From the NCBI RefSeq assembly GCF_001865015.1, contig NZ_MJGV01000017.1, positions 53,836-102,630 on the forward strand: DNA of 48,795 bases, given 5' to 3'. A program made the translations under genes and the position numbers. Origin of the DNA: Curtobacterium sp. MMLR14_010. GTDB lineage: Bacteria; Actinomycetota; Actinomycetes; Actinomycetales; Microbacteriaceae. The notes under the pieces were generated by a model. That model was not told the DNA's origin and did not search any database. It was given only the letters and a program-made list of their open reading frames with translations. How positions within the stretch are numbered: the first letter of the stretch is position 1; every line of letters starts with the position of its first letter. Positions 17,423 to 26,318 of the stretch are shown here, piece by piece.

Positions 17423-17470
17423 ACCGGACGGGAGGCTCGTGGCGGCGCCGCCACGGGCCTCCCGTCCGGT
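17423..17470. terminator. Long palindromic hairpin with GGGAGGC core
   Basis: A 14-bp outer stem (ACCGGACGGGAGGC at 17423-17436 with its complement at 17457-17470) continues inward, after one mismatch, into a 7-bp CGTGGCG/CGCCACG stem and a 4-base loop. It sits between two leftward genes, five bases after the hydrolase stop, so it can end that transcript. Half of the same element appears at 1-20. Confidence 0.8.
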
Positions 17471-17475
17471 GCGGC

Positions 17476-18186
17476 TCAGCCGAGCAGGCCCGTGAGCTGC
17501 TCCACGACCAGGTCCGGTCGGGTGATGAACGGGTGGTGCCCGGTGGGCAGCTCGACGGAGCGCGTCGCGCGCGCCGCGTGCTCGCGCTGCAGCGCGACCG
17601 AGGTGCTGCGGTCGTCGCCGCACACGATGGCGGTGGAGTCGACGTCCTGCCAGCCGGCCTCGGTCGTCGGCGTGACGAACGCGGCGGCGGACTGCGCGGT
17701 GACGCGCTCCCAGGCGGCCTGCTGGGTGGCGGTGTCCGCGTCCTGCAGGAACCGGGCTCCGAAGGAGTCCGCGTCGTAGCCGCTGACGCCGAGCGTGCCG
17801 TCGCCGTGGTCCGCGATCGTGACCGGGTCGGACTCGCCGCTCATGATCGCGGCCTGGGCCTGCCCGACCGCCGGCAGGTACGACGACACGAGGACGAGGT
17901 GCCGCACGGCGGGGTGGTGTCCCGCCTCGGCGATGACGGTACCGCCGTAGGAGTGCCCGACGACGATCGCGCCCGCGTCCGGGTCGACGGCGTCCAGCGC
18001 TCGCCGGAGGGCAGCGGCGTCCTCGACCAGGCCACCCTCGGGCGAGCCGGACGCGGTCTCTCCGCACGAGGGCAGTGCGATCGCACGGCTGCGGATGCCG
18101 GTGGTCTCGAGCAGCAGGTCAGCGGTGGGCTGCCACCACCAGGCACCGTCGCGGACCAGGGCGCCGTGCACGAAGAGGAGTTCCAT
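17476..18186 (-). CDS. Alpha/beta-fold hydrolase
   Basis: A 236-residue soluble esterase-type hydrolase. The oxyanion-hole segment FVHGALVRDGAWWWQP is near the start, the nucleophile elbow is VGHSYGG, and the His is in the late GHHPFITRPDLV segment. Size and the HG-GAW start match the salicylate/methyl-ester esterase-like (MenH/EstC) subgroup common in actinobacteria. The substrate cannot be read from sequence. It is a single gene, ended by the GGGAGGC hairpin and divergent from the SGNH hydrolase gene. Confidence 0.85.
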   Translation of the reverse strand: MELLFVHGALVRDGAWWWQPTADLLLETTGIRSRAIALPSCGETASGSPEGGLVEDAAALRRALDAVDPDAGAIVVGHSYGGTVIAEAGHHPAVRHLVLVSSYLPAVGQAQAAIMSGESDPVTIADHGDGTLGVSGYDADSFGARFLQDADTATQQAAWERVTAQSAAAFVTPTTEAGWQDVDSTAIVCGDDRSTSVALQREHAARATRSVELPTGHHPFITRPDLVVEQLTGLLG

Positions 18187-18325
18187 GCGCCGACGCTACG
18201 ACCGCAGGCGACCCCTCGCGGCCCGGTTCGCCGACGGCGCACGGGGCGCCGTCGGTGGTGTCGGAAGACCGCACAGTTCACGCGCTGCGGCGGCGGAGCC
18301 GTCCCCGGCGATCTACGGTTGAGGC

Positions 18326-19024
18326 ATGAGCAGGTTCCGCACGGTCCTCGTCGCCGTCGCACTCGGCGTGTGCATCCCGCTCGCCGCGGTCGGCGTGGCC
18401 GTCGTCGTCCACCCGGCGCTGGGGAACGCCGAGTCGAGCCAGACGGTCTCCGGTCCCCGCGCCGGCACCTCGGTCGTGACGATCGGCGACTCGATCATGG
18501 CGGGCTACGGCCTCGACGACACGACCAAGGCGTGGCCCGCGCTCCTCGCCCGGAAGGACCACGTCCGCGTGACGAACCTCGGGTGCAGCGGCGGCGGGTT
18601 CCTGACGGTGGGTGACTGCGGCACGGACTTCGCGGGCCTCATCGCGCAGGCCAGGGCCGCACACCCGTCGATCGTCATCGTGCAGTCGACGGACAACGAC
18701 ATCGGCAACAGCGCAGCGTCGATCGAGACCGCCACGCGCGCGACCCTGCGAGCCCTGCACGCGGCGCTGCCGAAGGCCGAGATCGTCGCGCTGAACACCC
18801 TGTGGGACCAGCCGACCGCAGCTCCGCCCGAGATCGCGCAGGGCACGGCGAGCATCCGGCGGTCCGTCCGCGCCGTCGGGGGCACCTTCGTCAGCATCGG
18901 GCAGCCGCTCCGTGGGCACCGCACGCTCCTGCAGGCCGACAGCGAGCACCCGACGGTCGCTGGGCAGCGCGTGCTGCTGGACCGGGTCCTCCGGGACGTC
19001 CGCCGCGCCGGCGTCCGCCTCTGA
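18326..19024 (+). CDS. Secreted or membrane-anchored SGNH/GDSL hydrolase
   Basis: A 232-residue protein with an N-terminal signal or anchor helix (about 5-31) followed by an SGNH fold. Block I is VTIGDSIMAGYG (nucleophile Ser56), block II is near GCSGGG, block III is QSTDNDIG, and block V is ADSEHPT (Asp205, His208). Family members are extracellular esterases, acetylxylan esterases or lysophospholipases. Given the neighbouring glycan locus, removal of acetyl groups from plant polysaccharide is possible, but it is transcribed separately. It shares a bidirectional terminator with the convergent operon. Confidence 0.85.
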   Translation: MSRFRTVLVAVALGVCIPLAAVGVAVVVHPALGNAESSQTVSGPRAGTSVVTIGDSIMAGYGLDDTTKAWPALLARKDHVRVTNLGCSGGGFLTVGDCGTDFAGLIAQARAAHPSIVIVQSTDNDIGNSAASIETATRATLRALHAALPKAEIVALNTLWDQPTAAPPEIAQGTASIRRSVRAVGGTFVSIGQPLRGHRTLLQADSEHPTVAGQRVLLDRVLRDVRRAGVRL

Positions 19025-19046
19025 CCCTCGTACCACCGAGGGTCAG
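19021..19046. terminator. Bidirectional terminator between convergent genes
   Basis: A 10-bp perfect stem, CTGACCCTCG and CGAGGGTCAG, with a 6-base loop. Each arm contains the stop codon of one of the two convergent genes. Confidence 0.75.
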
Positions 19047-21019
19047 GCCGGGCGACGGCTGAGCAGCGCCTCCGGGTCCTGACGACCGTCGGCGACGACC
19101 GCGCGGAAGGCCCGGACCAGCGGGACCCCCGGGTGCACCGTCGCCGGGGTCGACCACGCCAGGGCCGACGCGATCGCCGGGTACTCCGCGAACCGGACGA
19201 ACCACGGGTCGCGGTGCCCGAGCGCCTCGAGGACGATCGTGACGGGCCGCCCCTCGACGTCGGCGCTCCAGGCGACCCACGGAGCGACGGAGCCGTGCAC
19301 CGCGGACTCCCCGGTGGCCGTCGGGGTGCGGACCTCGACGTCCGTGCACGGCGGCAGGCGCCAGGTGAACCCGCCGTACCCGGCACCGACGCGGCCGTTG
19401 CTGCCGGGGCCGCCCAGCAGGACGTCGTCGTCGCCCGGGGTGCTGAAGGACGAGGTCGTGCGGAGCTCCCACGCGCCGGGGCCCAGTGACCGGGTCGCCG
19501 TCGTCCGGTCCTCGTGCAGGCGCGGTCGCCCGTCGGGCCCGCGCCACGACAGCTCGAGGGTGTGGGAGTCGCCCTCGACGGTCTCGCGTTCGACGGTGAC
19601 GGTGCCGTGGTCGTCGCGCCAGACGTAGCCCTCGCCGCGGACGTAGGTGCGACCACCCCAGCAGTTCGTGCCGTCGACGTCGGGGATCGCCGGCCCCACG
19701 CCGCAGTGCCAGTCGTGGTCGGGCGGGTGGTGCGCGCTGACGACGACCCCGGCGAGCGTCCGCACGGGGTGCAGGTACGGCCGGGGGACCGAGGTCGGGA
19801 TGGTGCCGGCGCCGTCGAGCACGGTCGCGACCTCGGCCCGGGTGCCGTCGGCGGTCGGGACGGTCAAGCGGTGCAGCACGTCGTCGCGTGTGGCGTGCGC
19901 CCAGGGAGCGTCGACCTCGGAGAACAGCGCCAGCTCCTCGGCGGCGCGCTCGACGAAGGACTCGACGTCCTGCACGACGGGGTGCCGGGCGGGTCCCTCG
20001 TCGAGCCAGGTGACGAAGGGGTGGTCGATCTGCACGGGCTCCGTGGCCCGGACGGCCTCGAGCACCTCGACGAACGCGCCCGTCGACACCAGGGGGACGA
20101 GCAGGTCGGTCCCCGTGCGGCGGTGGTCGAGGAGGTCCTCGAGCAGGTCGGTGCGGCCGTGGTGCTGCGTCGGGGCGTCGGGCAGCGTGACGTGGTCGAG
20201 CGTGTAGTCGAACCGCGCGGTGCCGTCCGCTCCGGTGACGCGCACGGAGGGCACGGTCTCCTCGGCGGCGCACAGGGTCAGCGCGGCCGTGGCCTCGCGT
20301 CCCGATGCGGTCGTGACGCGCACCGACGACGTGTCGTCGCCCTCGATCGCGTTCGCCCGGTACAGCTCGACCTCGACCCGCGCCACGTCGGCGGCACGGC
20401 GGGCACCGACCAGGGCCAGCGCGGTGGCGACGGCGTGGGCGAGGGGGTTCGTCACGACGCCGTCGAGCACGTCGACGCCGTGCAGCCGTCGACGGCCGGC
20501 CCAGGCGGACCGCTGCCAGTAGGCGTCGTCGCGGCGCCAGGTGCCGACGGCCGCCGCCGAGCGGACCGCGCCGACGACGTGGCCGTCCCGCAGGGCACCG
20601 AGCGCGTCGGACCCGAGGCTCTGGAACCCGACCTGGACGACCCGTCCGGTGCGGCGTTCGGCGTCGAGCAGTTCGGCCAGGGCGGCCCGGGTCGTCACCG
20701 GTGGCTTCTCGAGGAGGACGTCCGCGCCCGCCTCGAGCGCCGCGAGGGTCAGCGGGAGGTGTGCCGCGATGGGGGCGGCGACGACGACCACGTCGACGGG
20801 ACCGTGCGCGGAGGCAGCAGCGAGGTCGGCGACCACGGGGACGCCGCCGTCCGTCGGGCCCTCGAGCGCCGGGTCGAGGACCGCGGTGAGCGTGCAGCGC
20901 CCGGCAGCGACGAGCCGGTCGACGTTCGCGCGGTGGTGCAGGCCGTACCCGCGGGCGCCGACGAGCACGACGCCGGGCAGTGCCACGGGCGTGCTCCGGT
21001 CGGTGCCTGCGGGCGTCAC
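19043..21019 (-). CDS. Gfo/Idh/MocA oxidoreductase fused to a PmoA-family domain
   Basis: A 658-residue two-domain protein. Residues 1-330 form a Gfo/Idh/MocA NAD(P)-dependent sugar oxidoreductase: GARGYGLHHRANV nucleotide loop, VDVVVVAAPIAAH and the EKP motif in LLEKPPVTTR. Residues about 350-658 match the PmoA family (DUF6807), a beta-rich domain common in carbohydrate loci: YLHPVRTLAGVVVS, HHPPDHDWHCGVG, NCWGGRTYVRGEG and the final PWFVRFAEYPAI. The start is the GTG that overlaps the previous stop (GTGA). The frame is open much further upstream, but that part lies over the lyase-like gene and is not coding. It is the last gene of the leftward ABC-importer operon. The joint role is unknown. 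Confidence 0.85.
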   Translation of the reverse strand: MTPAGTDRSTPVALPGVVLVGARGYGLHHRANVDRLVAAGRCTLTAVLDPALEGPTDGGVPVVADLAAASAHGPVDVVVVAAPIAAHLPLTLAALEAGADVLLEKPPVTTRAALAELLDAERRTGRVVQVGFQSLGSDALGALRDGHVVGAVRSAAAVGTWRRDDAYWQRSAWAGRRRLHGVDVLDGVVTNPLAHAVATALALVGARRAADVARVEVELYRANAIEGDDTSSVRVTTASGREATAALTLCAAEETVPSVRVTGADGTARFDYTLDHVTLPDAPTQHHGRTDLLEDLLDHRRTGTDLLVPLVSTGAFVEVLEAVRATEPVQIDHPFVTWLDEGPARHPVVQDVESFVERAAEELALFSEVDAPWAHATRDDVLHRLTVPTADGTRAEVATVLDGAGTIPTSVPRPYLHPVRTLAGVVVSAHHPPDHDWHCGVGPAIPDVDGTNCWGGRTYVRGEGYVWRDDHGTVTVERETVEGDSHTLELSWRGPDGRPRLHEDRTTATRSLGPGAWELRTTSSFSTPGDDDVLLGGPGSNGRVGAGYGGFTWRLPPCTDVEVRTPTATGESAVHGSVAPWVAWSADVEGRPVTIVLEALGHRDPWFVRFAEYPAIASALAWSTPATVHPGVPLVRAFRAVVADGRQDPEALLSRRPA

Positions 21020-22734
21020 ACGGACGTCCCGGGGGACCCGCCCGTGCCGATCGTGACGCGCGTGCGCCCCGGGGCCCGCCCGGTCACGAAGACGTGCTCG
21101 CCGTCGGGGCGGTCGGTGCCGCCGAGGAACGCGTAGTCCTGGCCCGGTGCGTAGAACGCCGGCTGCGCGGGACCCGACCCGTTGCCCGGCCCGACGGTGA
21201 CGACGTCGTCGCCGACCCGGTAGCTGCCGGTCCCGTCGGCGAGCACCCGGTTGCCCTCGGCGTCGTGGTCCATGCCGGTGACGGTACCCCCGGCGCGGAA
21301 GGACAGCTGCAGCGCCCACGGCACGTCCGCGCCGTCGAGGTCGAGGTCGAGCACGACGGCGTCGGGCAGCACGGTCACGTCGACGGTGGTCGTCAGCGTG
21401 ACGGTGTCCACCGCCCGGTCGCCGAAGTCCATCGCCGCCGAGAACCGGCCCTCGTCGCGCAGGTCGTAGGCGCCGTCCGCACGGCGGCGCTCGCTCGGGA
21501 GTGGCTGGTGGTAGCCGGCCTCGACCGACTCGGTGAGCCGGAAGCGCAGGACGTCGTCGGCGTCGGGCGACAGCGTCGTGAGGGTCGTCGGGCGGAACGG
21601 CCCCAGGCCGAAGAACTCGCGGGACAGCCGCACGTCGGACAGCACGACGTCGCCGGCGAGCACCCGCAGGAACGTCGGGCTGTTCGCGAGTCCCGAGCGG
21701 ACGTGCCCCTGCGCCGGCACGTCCGAACCCGCGAACACGACGACGCTCCGCCGGGGCTCCCGGACGTGCACGAGCCGGGCGTCCGCGAAGTGGAGCACCT
21801 CGCGCGCCGGAGCGGTCGGCGGTTCCCCATCGGGGAGCGGGCGTCCGAGCAGCGGGTCGGTCATGGCCCGCGCGGCGACGGCGCCCGGCTGCCACATCCC
21901 GAGCGTCACCGCACGGCGGGCAGCGGCGGCGACGTCGGCGCGGTCGTCCCGCACGGCGACGTGCCACAGCAGCGGCGCGAACGGGCCGATGCCGAACGGG
22001 CGGGACTGGTCCTGCCGGCGCGACTGCACGGTCTCGACGGTGTCGTCGGGGAGCAGCAGGGCGAGCACCGCGTCGATGCTCCGGCGTACCGGCTCCAGGA
22101 GCTCGGCGCGGTCGAGGACCTCGGCGAGCACGAGGAACGACGGGCACGACACCGCGACGGCGTAGTTCGGGCTGCGCTCTGACCACAGCCCGTCGGCGTC
22201 GATGTCCGCGCCCTCGGCCAGCCACTCGTCGATCCGGGCGACGAGCGCCGGGTCCGGGTGCAGGCGGTGGACCCGGGCCAGGGCAGCGGAGATCTCCCAG
22301 CGGTGGTTCGGGGTGTGCACGCCGCCGGTGCGCAGGGCGGGGGCGGCGCGGAGCACGATCCGGTCGAGGTCCTCGGCGAGGGCACCGGCGACGCTCGAGT
22401 CGGCACGGACGGGGCCGAGCAGCTCGAGGGCGTCGCAGCAGTCGTTGACCGTGAACGCGGAGTCCGGCGGCGACAGGACGTTGTCCCCGCCGACGAAGGT
22501 GCCGTGCTCCGACTGCCGGGCGGCGAGGTGCCGGACGTACCCGTGTGCGGTGGTGAGGTCGGTCTCGTCGGCCTGCGCCGGGCCTCCAGTCCGGACCCAC
22601 GCGCCCACCAGCGTGAGCGCGCGTGCCATCAGCTCACGGTGCTGCAGCGTCGCCGGGTCGTCGGAGCTGGACCGTAGGTCCCGGACCGCCGCGTCGGCGG
22701 CCGGCCCCACGGCCTCGAGGAAGGTCGGTCCCAT
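21016..22734 (-). CDS. Heparinase/alginate-lyase-like (alpha/alpha) toroid protein, putative polysaccharide lyase
   Basis: A 572-residue cytosolic protein. The first 270 residues are helical repeats of the toroid type found in chondroitin, heparin and oligo-alginate lyases, with conserved-looking HTPNHRWE (about 141-148) and WSERSPNYAVA. The rest is beta-sandwich. In such lyases an Asn/His/Tyr/Arg set performs beta-elimination on uronates, and the NHRW and ERSPNY motifs could supply it. There is no signal peptide, so it would act on imported oligosaccharides. It overlaps the upstream permease stop by one base (TGATG) and the next gene by four. An unsaturated glucuronyl hydrolase or other toroid enzyme is an alternative. 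Confidence 0.72.
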   Translation of the reverse strand: MGPTFLEAVGPAADAAVRDLRSSSDDPATLQHRELMARALTLVGAWVRTGGPAQADETDLTTAHGYVRHLAARQSEHGTFVGGDNVLSPPDSAFTVNDCCDALELLGPVRADSSVAGALAEDLDRIVLRAAPALRTGGVHTPNHRWEISAALARVHRLHPDPALVARIDEWLAEGADIDADGLWSERSPNYAVAVSCPSFLVLAEVLDRAELLEPVRRSIDAVLALLLPDDTVETVQSRRQDQSRPFGIGPFAPLLWHVAVRDDRADVAAAARRAVTLGMWQPGAVAARAMTDPLLGRPLPDGEPPTAPAREVLHFADARLVHVREPRRSVVVFAGSDVPAQGHVRSGLANSPTFLRVLAGDVVLSDVRLSREFFGLGPFRPTTLTTLSPDADDVLRFRLTESVEAGYHQPLPSERRRADGAYDLRDEGRFSAAMDFGDRAVDTVTLTTTVDVTVLPDAVVLDLDLDGADVPWALQLSFRAGGTVTGMDHDAEGNRVLADGTGSYRVGDDVVTVGPGNGSGPAQPAFYAPGQDYAFLGGTDRPDGEHVFVTGRAPGRTRVTIGTGGSPGTSV

Positions 22735-23711
22735 CAGTCCTTCAGCCCAGCGTTGAGGTCGGCGCCGTTCACGTACTTCTGGAACACCAGGTACAGGAGC
22801 AGGAGCGGCAGGATCGAGATGACCGAGGCGCCGAGGAGCACGGTCCAGTTCACGTTCTCAGCCCCGACGATGCTCTGCAGGGCGATCTGGATCGTGAACT
22901 GGTGCGGGTCGTTCAGCACGAGCAGCGGCCAGATGTAGTCGTTCCAGCGCCACTGGAACGAGAAGATCGCCAGGGTCAGCATGATCGGGCGGGAGATCGG
23001 CAGCATGATCCGGACGAAGATGCCGAACTCGCTCGCGCCGTCGATCCTGGCCGCCTCGACGAGGTCGTCGGGGACCGTCAGGAAGAACTGGCGGAACATG
23101 AAGATGCCGGTCGCGGTGATCACCGACGGCACGATGATGCCGGCGAGCGAGTCGTACAGGCCGAGGTCGCGGATCACGATGAAGGTCGGGGCGAGGATGA
23201 CCTCGGTGGGGAGCATCGTCGTCGCGAGGATGCAGACGAAGAACACCTTCAACCACTTGTTGTCGTACTTGGCCAGGGCGTACCCGGTGCAGGCGCTCGC
23301 CAGGACCGTCAGCACCGTGGTGACCAGGGCGACGATGATCGTGTTGCCGAAGTACCGGGCGAAGTCGAAGCTCGACCAGGCCTCGGTGAAGCCGGACACC
23401 GACCACTGCTTCGGCAGCAGGGTCAGCGGGTAGGAGAACAGCTCGCTGCCCGGCTTGAAGGCGCTGAGGACGAACCAGAGCACGGGGAAGCCGAAGGCGA
23501 GGATGAAGACCCAGAGCAGGGCGGTCGCGGCGACGGCCTTCCCACGCGGGACGCGGGTGCGGCCGGGGCCGCCGGTGCGTGCGCTGCGCTTCGTCACCTG
23601 GTCGGTGACGGCAGCGGCGGTCGTCGCGGCGGCGACGCCGGCGGGGCTGGTCGCTGCCCCGGTGGTCGCGGCGGCGCCGGCGGGCGTCGACGGCAGTGTC
23701 GTGTCGGTCAT
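22734..23711 (-). CDS. Sugar ABC transporter permease (MalG type)
   Basis: A 325-residue inner permease of a CUT1 carbohydrate importer. A low-complexity Ala/Thr start (about 1-55) precedes six membrane helices. The EAA loop, EAARIDGASEFGIFVRIMLP, contacts the ATPase. The final GLKD and the SFQWRWNDYIWPL segment are typical of MalG/ThuG-type members. It overlaps the partner permease by four bases. No ATPase gene is present in the operon, so a shared MsiK-type ATPase encoded elsewhere is expected, as is common in actinobacteria. The start is the ATG giving MTDTTLP; the frame is open further upstream over the partner gene. Confidence 0.93.
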   Translation of the reverse strand: MTDTTLPSTPAGAAATTGAATSPAGVAAATTAAAVTDQVTKRSARTGGPGRTRVPRGKAVAATALLWVFILAFGFPVLWFVLSAFKPGSELFSYPLTLLPKQWSVSGFTEAWSSFDFARYFGNTIIVALVTTVLTVLASACTGYALAKYDNKWLKVFFVCILATTMLPTEVILAPTFIVIRDLGLYDSLAGIIVPSVITATGIFMFRQFFLTVPDDLVEAARIDGASEFGIFVRIMLPISRPIMLTLAIFSFQWRWNDYIWPLLVLNDPHQFTIQIALQSIVGAENVNWTVLLGASVISILPLLLLYLVFQKYVNGADLNAGLKD

Positions 23712-24682
23712 CGGCGTGACTCCGTCCGGCGGTTCATGGCGAGCTGGATCAGCGCGATGGCCATGAGGATCAGCATGAGGACCATCGACGCGGCGCTCGC
23801 GTAGCCGATGTGGGCGTTCTGGAACCCGTTCGTGTAGATGTACTGCACGAGCAGGTTGTTGTCGGTGCCCGGGCCGCCGTTGTTGAGCGCCTGGATCGTG
23901 GCGAACTCCTTGAACGCCCCGAGCGAGGACAGCAGCACCACGATGAACGACGTCGGCGCGATGCTCGGCAGGGTGATGTAGCGGAACTGGTGCCACGCGC
24001 CGGCGCCGTCGAGCGAGGCGGCCTCGTAGTACGACTGCGGGACGTTCCGGATCGCGGCGACGAACAGCAGCATGTTGAACGCGGCGCCGGCCCAGGCGGT
24101 GGCGAAGATGACCACGAGCAGCGACAGGTCGGCGTTGGACTGCCACGGCACGGCCTTGCCGCCGAGGGACTCGATGACGAAGTTCGCCAGCCCGAAGTTC
24201 TCGCCGAACATCCAGCGCCAGATGACACCGGTGACGATGGGGGAGATCAGCCACGGCACGAAGAACACGATGCGGGCGACGCTCCGGCCCTTCGCGGCGG
24301 GGCTCGTGAGCATGAGGGCCATCGAGAGCGACAGCACGAAGCCGAGCGGCACGGCGACGACCGCGTAGATCAGGGTGCGGACGAGCGCGGCGTAGAAGGT
24401 GGAGTCGCCGAAGAGCTCGGAGTAGTTCTCCAGGCCGATGAACTTCGGGTCGCTCACGCCGTTGTAGTCGGTGAACGAGTAGCCGAGGCCGATGACGGCG
24501 GGCCACACGAAGAACACGACGAACAGCACGGCGTTGACCGCGACGAAGGCGATCGGGGCGAGGACCGGGCGGCTGACGCCGGAGCGGCGACGGCGTGGTC
24601 GGCCCGGCGTGCTCGGCCGGGCGGGTCCGGGTGGGACGGCCGCGGTGGCGGTGACGTCACCCGCTGCGGTGCTGGTGCTCAC
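23708..24682 (-). CDS. Sugar ABC transporter permease (MalF type)
   Basis: A 324-residue permease, partner of the MalG-type protein. A basic Pro/Arg-rich cytosolic start (about 1-38) is followed by six membrane helices and an EAA loop, EAASLDGAGAWHQFRYITLP. The NNGGPGTDNNLLVQYIYTNGF stretch is characteristic of CUT1 permeases. It is second in the leftward operon, after the binding-protein gene, with an 89-base gap that carries a strong hairpin. Confidence 0.93.
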   Translation of the reverse strand: MSTSTAAGDVTATAAVPPGPARPSTPGRPRRRRSGVSRPVLAPIAFVAVNAVLFVVFFVWPAVIGLGYSFTDYNGVSDPKFIGLENYSELFGDSTFYAALVRTLIYAVVAVPLGFVLSLSMALMLTSPAAKGRSVARIVFFVPWLISPIVTGVIWRWMFGENFGLANFVIESLGGKAVPWQSNADLSLLVVIFATAWAGAAFNMLLFVAAIRNVPQSYYEAASLDGAGAWHQFRYITLPSIAPTSFIVVLLSSLGAFKEFATIQALNNGGPGTDNNLLVQYIYTNGFQNAHIGYASAASMVLMLILMAIALIQLAMNRRTESRR

Positions 24683-24730
24683 GATGATCCTCTTCGTTCG
24701 TCGTGCCGGGGTGGGGGAGGGACCGGTGGA

Positions 24731-24765
24731 CGGCCGCCGGGTGCGGTGTGCGTACCCGGCGGCCG
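24731..24765 (-). promoter_or_regulatory. Intercistronic hairpin between binding-protein and permease genes
   Basis: A 12-bp perfect stem (CGGCCGCCGGGT at 24731-24742 with its complement at 24754-24765), extended by three further pairs, six bases after the binding-protein stop. There is no T-run, so it probably protects the upstream mRNA or causes partial termination, giving more binding protein than permease. Confidence 0.65.
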
Positions 24766-24771
24766 GGGTCG

Positions 24772-26052
24772 TCAGCCGACCTGTTCCTCGTAGTACTTCG
24801 TGATCGTGTCGAGCGTCTTCTTCGCCGACTGCTGCCCGTTGATGAGCTTGCCGACCTCGGTGGTGGTGGGGTCGGTGCCGAGCTCCTTGCCCTCGATGGC
24901 CCAGGTGGCGGCCTCGTTGGCGTAGGCGCTCGAGATCGGGTCAGCGGCCTCGATCTCCTTCGTGTACAGCGCGAACGAGTCCTTGGCGGCCTGCGAGGTG
25001 AACGGGTAGTCGATGTCGAGCCCGTTCTCCACCGGCAGGAACCCGTTGGTCGCGGAGAGCTTGGTGTAGTTCGCCGGCTCGTACATGTACTCGATGAACT
25101 TCTTCGCGGCGGCACCGCGGGCGTCCGAGTTCGCGAACCCGACGATGTTGCCGCCGTAGTTGATCTCCGTGGCGTGGGTCGGGTCGGCGGGGGTCGCTGC
25201 GCTCGCCCAGTCGAAGTCCACGTTCGACGCGAAGTCCGAGGTCTGCCAGACACCGGAGAAGTACGCGACGACCTGGCCGCTCTTGAACAGCGCGTTCGGG
25301 TCCTGCCCACTGGCCCAGACGGACTTCGGCATGGTCTCGTCGTCGTTCATGTCGGCGAAGTCCTGCAGGGCGCCGACCATCTTCCCGTCGCTCTCGAACG
25401 AGCCGTCCTCCTGCTGCTCGAGGAAGGTCGTGCCCTTCGTGTACATGTAGGCACGCAGCCGCGACGGCGAGGCGTCGAACGTCAGGTCGTACTTGGCGCC
25501 GGTCTTCGCCTTGACCTCGTCGGCGGCCTTCAGGAACTCGTCCCAGGTCCACGCCTTCGCCGGGTCGGTCGGGTAGCTGACCCGGGCCTTCTCGAACAGC
25601 GACTTGTTCACGAACAGGCCCGCCGCGGTGATGTCGGACGGGATCGAGAGGACCTTGCCGTCCTCCGCCTTCGCGATGAGGTCCTGGTTGATGCCGTTCG
25701 CCTCCTTGCCCGTGACCGAGCTGAGGTCGACCGTCTGCGACGTCCAGATCGGGTCGATGGCGGCAGCGCGGACCACGTCCGGCAGCGACTTCGCCTGGGC
25801 GGACTCGCGGAGCTTCGTCTGCAGGCCGTCGTACGGCAGGTTCACGATCCGGACGTTGACGCCCGACTCCTTCTCGTAGGCGGTCGCCAGGTCCTGGTAG
25901 CCCTTCTCCTGCGCGGTCGAGGTCGACAGCCAGAACGTCAGCTTGTCCACCTTCCCGCCGTCGTCCCCGGAACCTCCGGAAGCGCAGCCGGAGAGGAGCG
26001 CGAGGGCGGCGAGGCCGCCGGCGAGTGCGAGCACTCGTTTGGATGACTTCAT
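24772..26052 (-). CDS. Sugar ABC transporter substrate-binding lipoprotein
   Basis: A 426-residue extracellular solute-binding protein of family 1. Lipoprotein signal with lipobox LSGC (Cys23), then a Gly/Ser linker and a periplasmic-binding fold beginning with VDKLTFWLSTSTAQEKGYQDLATAYEKES. Later landmarks include PDVVRAAAIDPIWTSQTVDLS, WTWDEFLKAADEVKAK, YFSGVWQTSDFA and a C-terminal ATWAIEGKELG segment. It captures an oligosaccharide for the two permeases. The start is the ATG before KSSKR, because the signal peptide begins there; the frame is open 84 codons further upstream without coding character. It is the first gene of the leftward operon, below a LacI-type operator. Confidence 0.93.
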   Translation of the reverse strand: MKSSKRVLALAGGLAALALLSGCASGGSGDDGGKVDKLTFWLSTSTAQEKGYQDLATAYEKESGVNVRIVNLPYDGLQTKLRESAQAKSLPDVVRAAAIDPIWTSQTVDLSSVTGKEANGINQDLIAKAEDGKVLSIPSDITAAGLFVNKSLFEKARVSYPTDPAKAWTWDEFLKAADEVKAKTGAKYDLTFDASPSRLRAYMYTKGTTFLEQQEDGSFESDGKMVGALQDFADMNDDETMPKSVWASGQDPNALFKSGQVVAYFSGVWQTSDFASNVDFDWASAATPADPTHATEINYGGNIVGFANSDARGAAAKKFIEYMYEPANYTKLSATNGFLPVENGLDIDYPFTSQAAKDSFALYTKEIEAADPISSAYANEAATWAIEGKELGTDPTTTEVGKLINGQQSAKKTLDTITKYYEEQVG

Positions 26053-26150
26053 CGTCACTGCTTTCGTTCGGGCCACGGACTGTTCGCCGTGGACGAGCAT
26101 TCGGGATGTCTCGGCCGAGGGTCCAAGGTCTACACGATCGGCGACCGGTT

Positions 26151-26166
26151 GGGCAAGCGCTTTCCC
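26151..26166. promoter_or_regulatory. LacI-family operator (site 1)
   Basis: GGGCAAGCGCTTTCCC, a palindrome with the central CG typical of LacI/GalR operators and one mismatched pair. It lies in the gap between the divergent binding-protein gene and the LacI gene. A nearly identical copy occurs at 27563-27578, which supports a real site. Confidence 0.82.
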
Positions 26167-26318
26167 GCATTTGTCCTCACATCCACATCGGCCGGGAGGC
26201 TCGGCTCGCCCAGGTGCACACGTCCGGTTCCCGACGGGGCCGGTTCCGCCGCTGGAGGGGCGGAAACCGCTAGCCTGACGCCGGACGCGCACAGCAGCGC
26301 GCACCGGAGAGGACGCCC

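Noticed and set aside
19043..22600. One very large minus-strand protein covering the Gfo-PmoA and lyase-like regions
   Set aside because: The upstream part is Arg/Pro/Ala-rich shadow sequence over the lyase-like gene; the true start is the GTG at 21019 that overlaps its stop.
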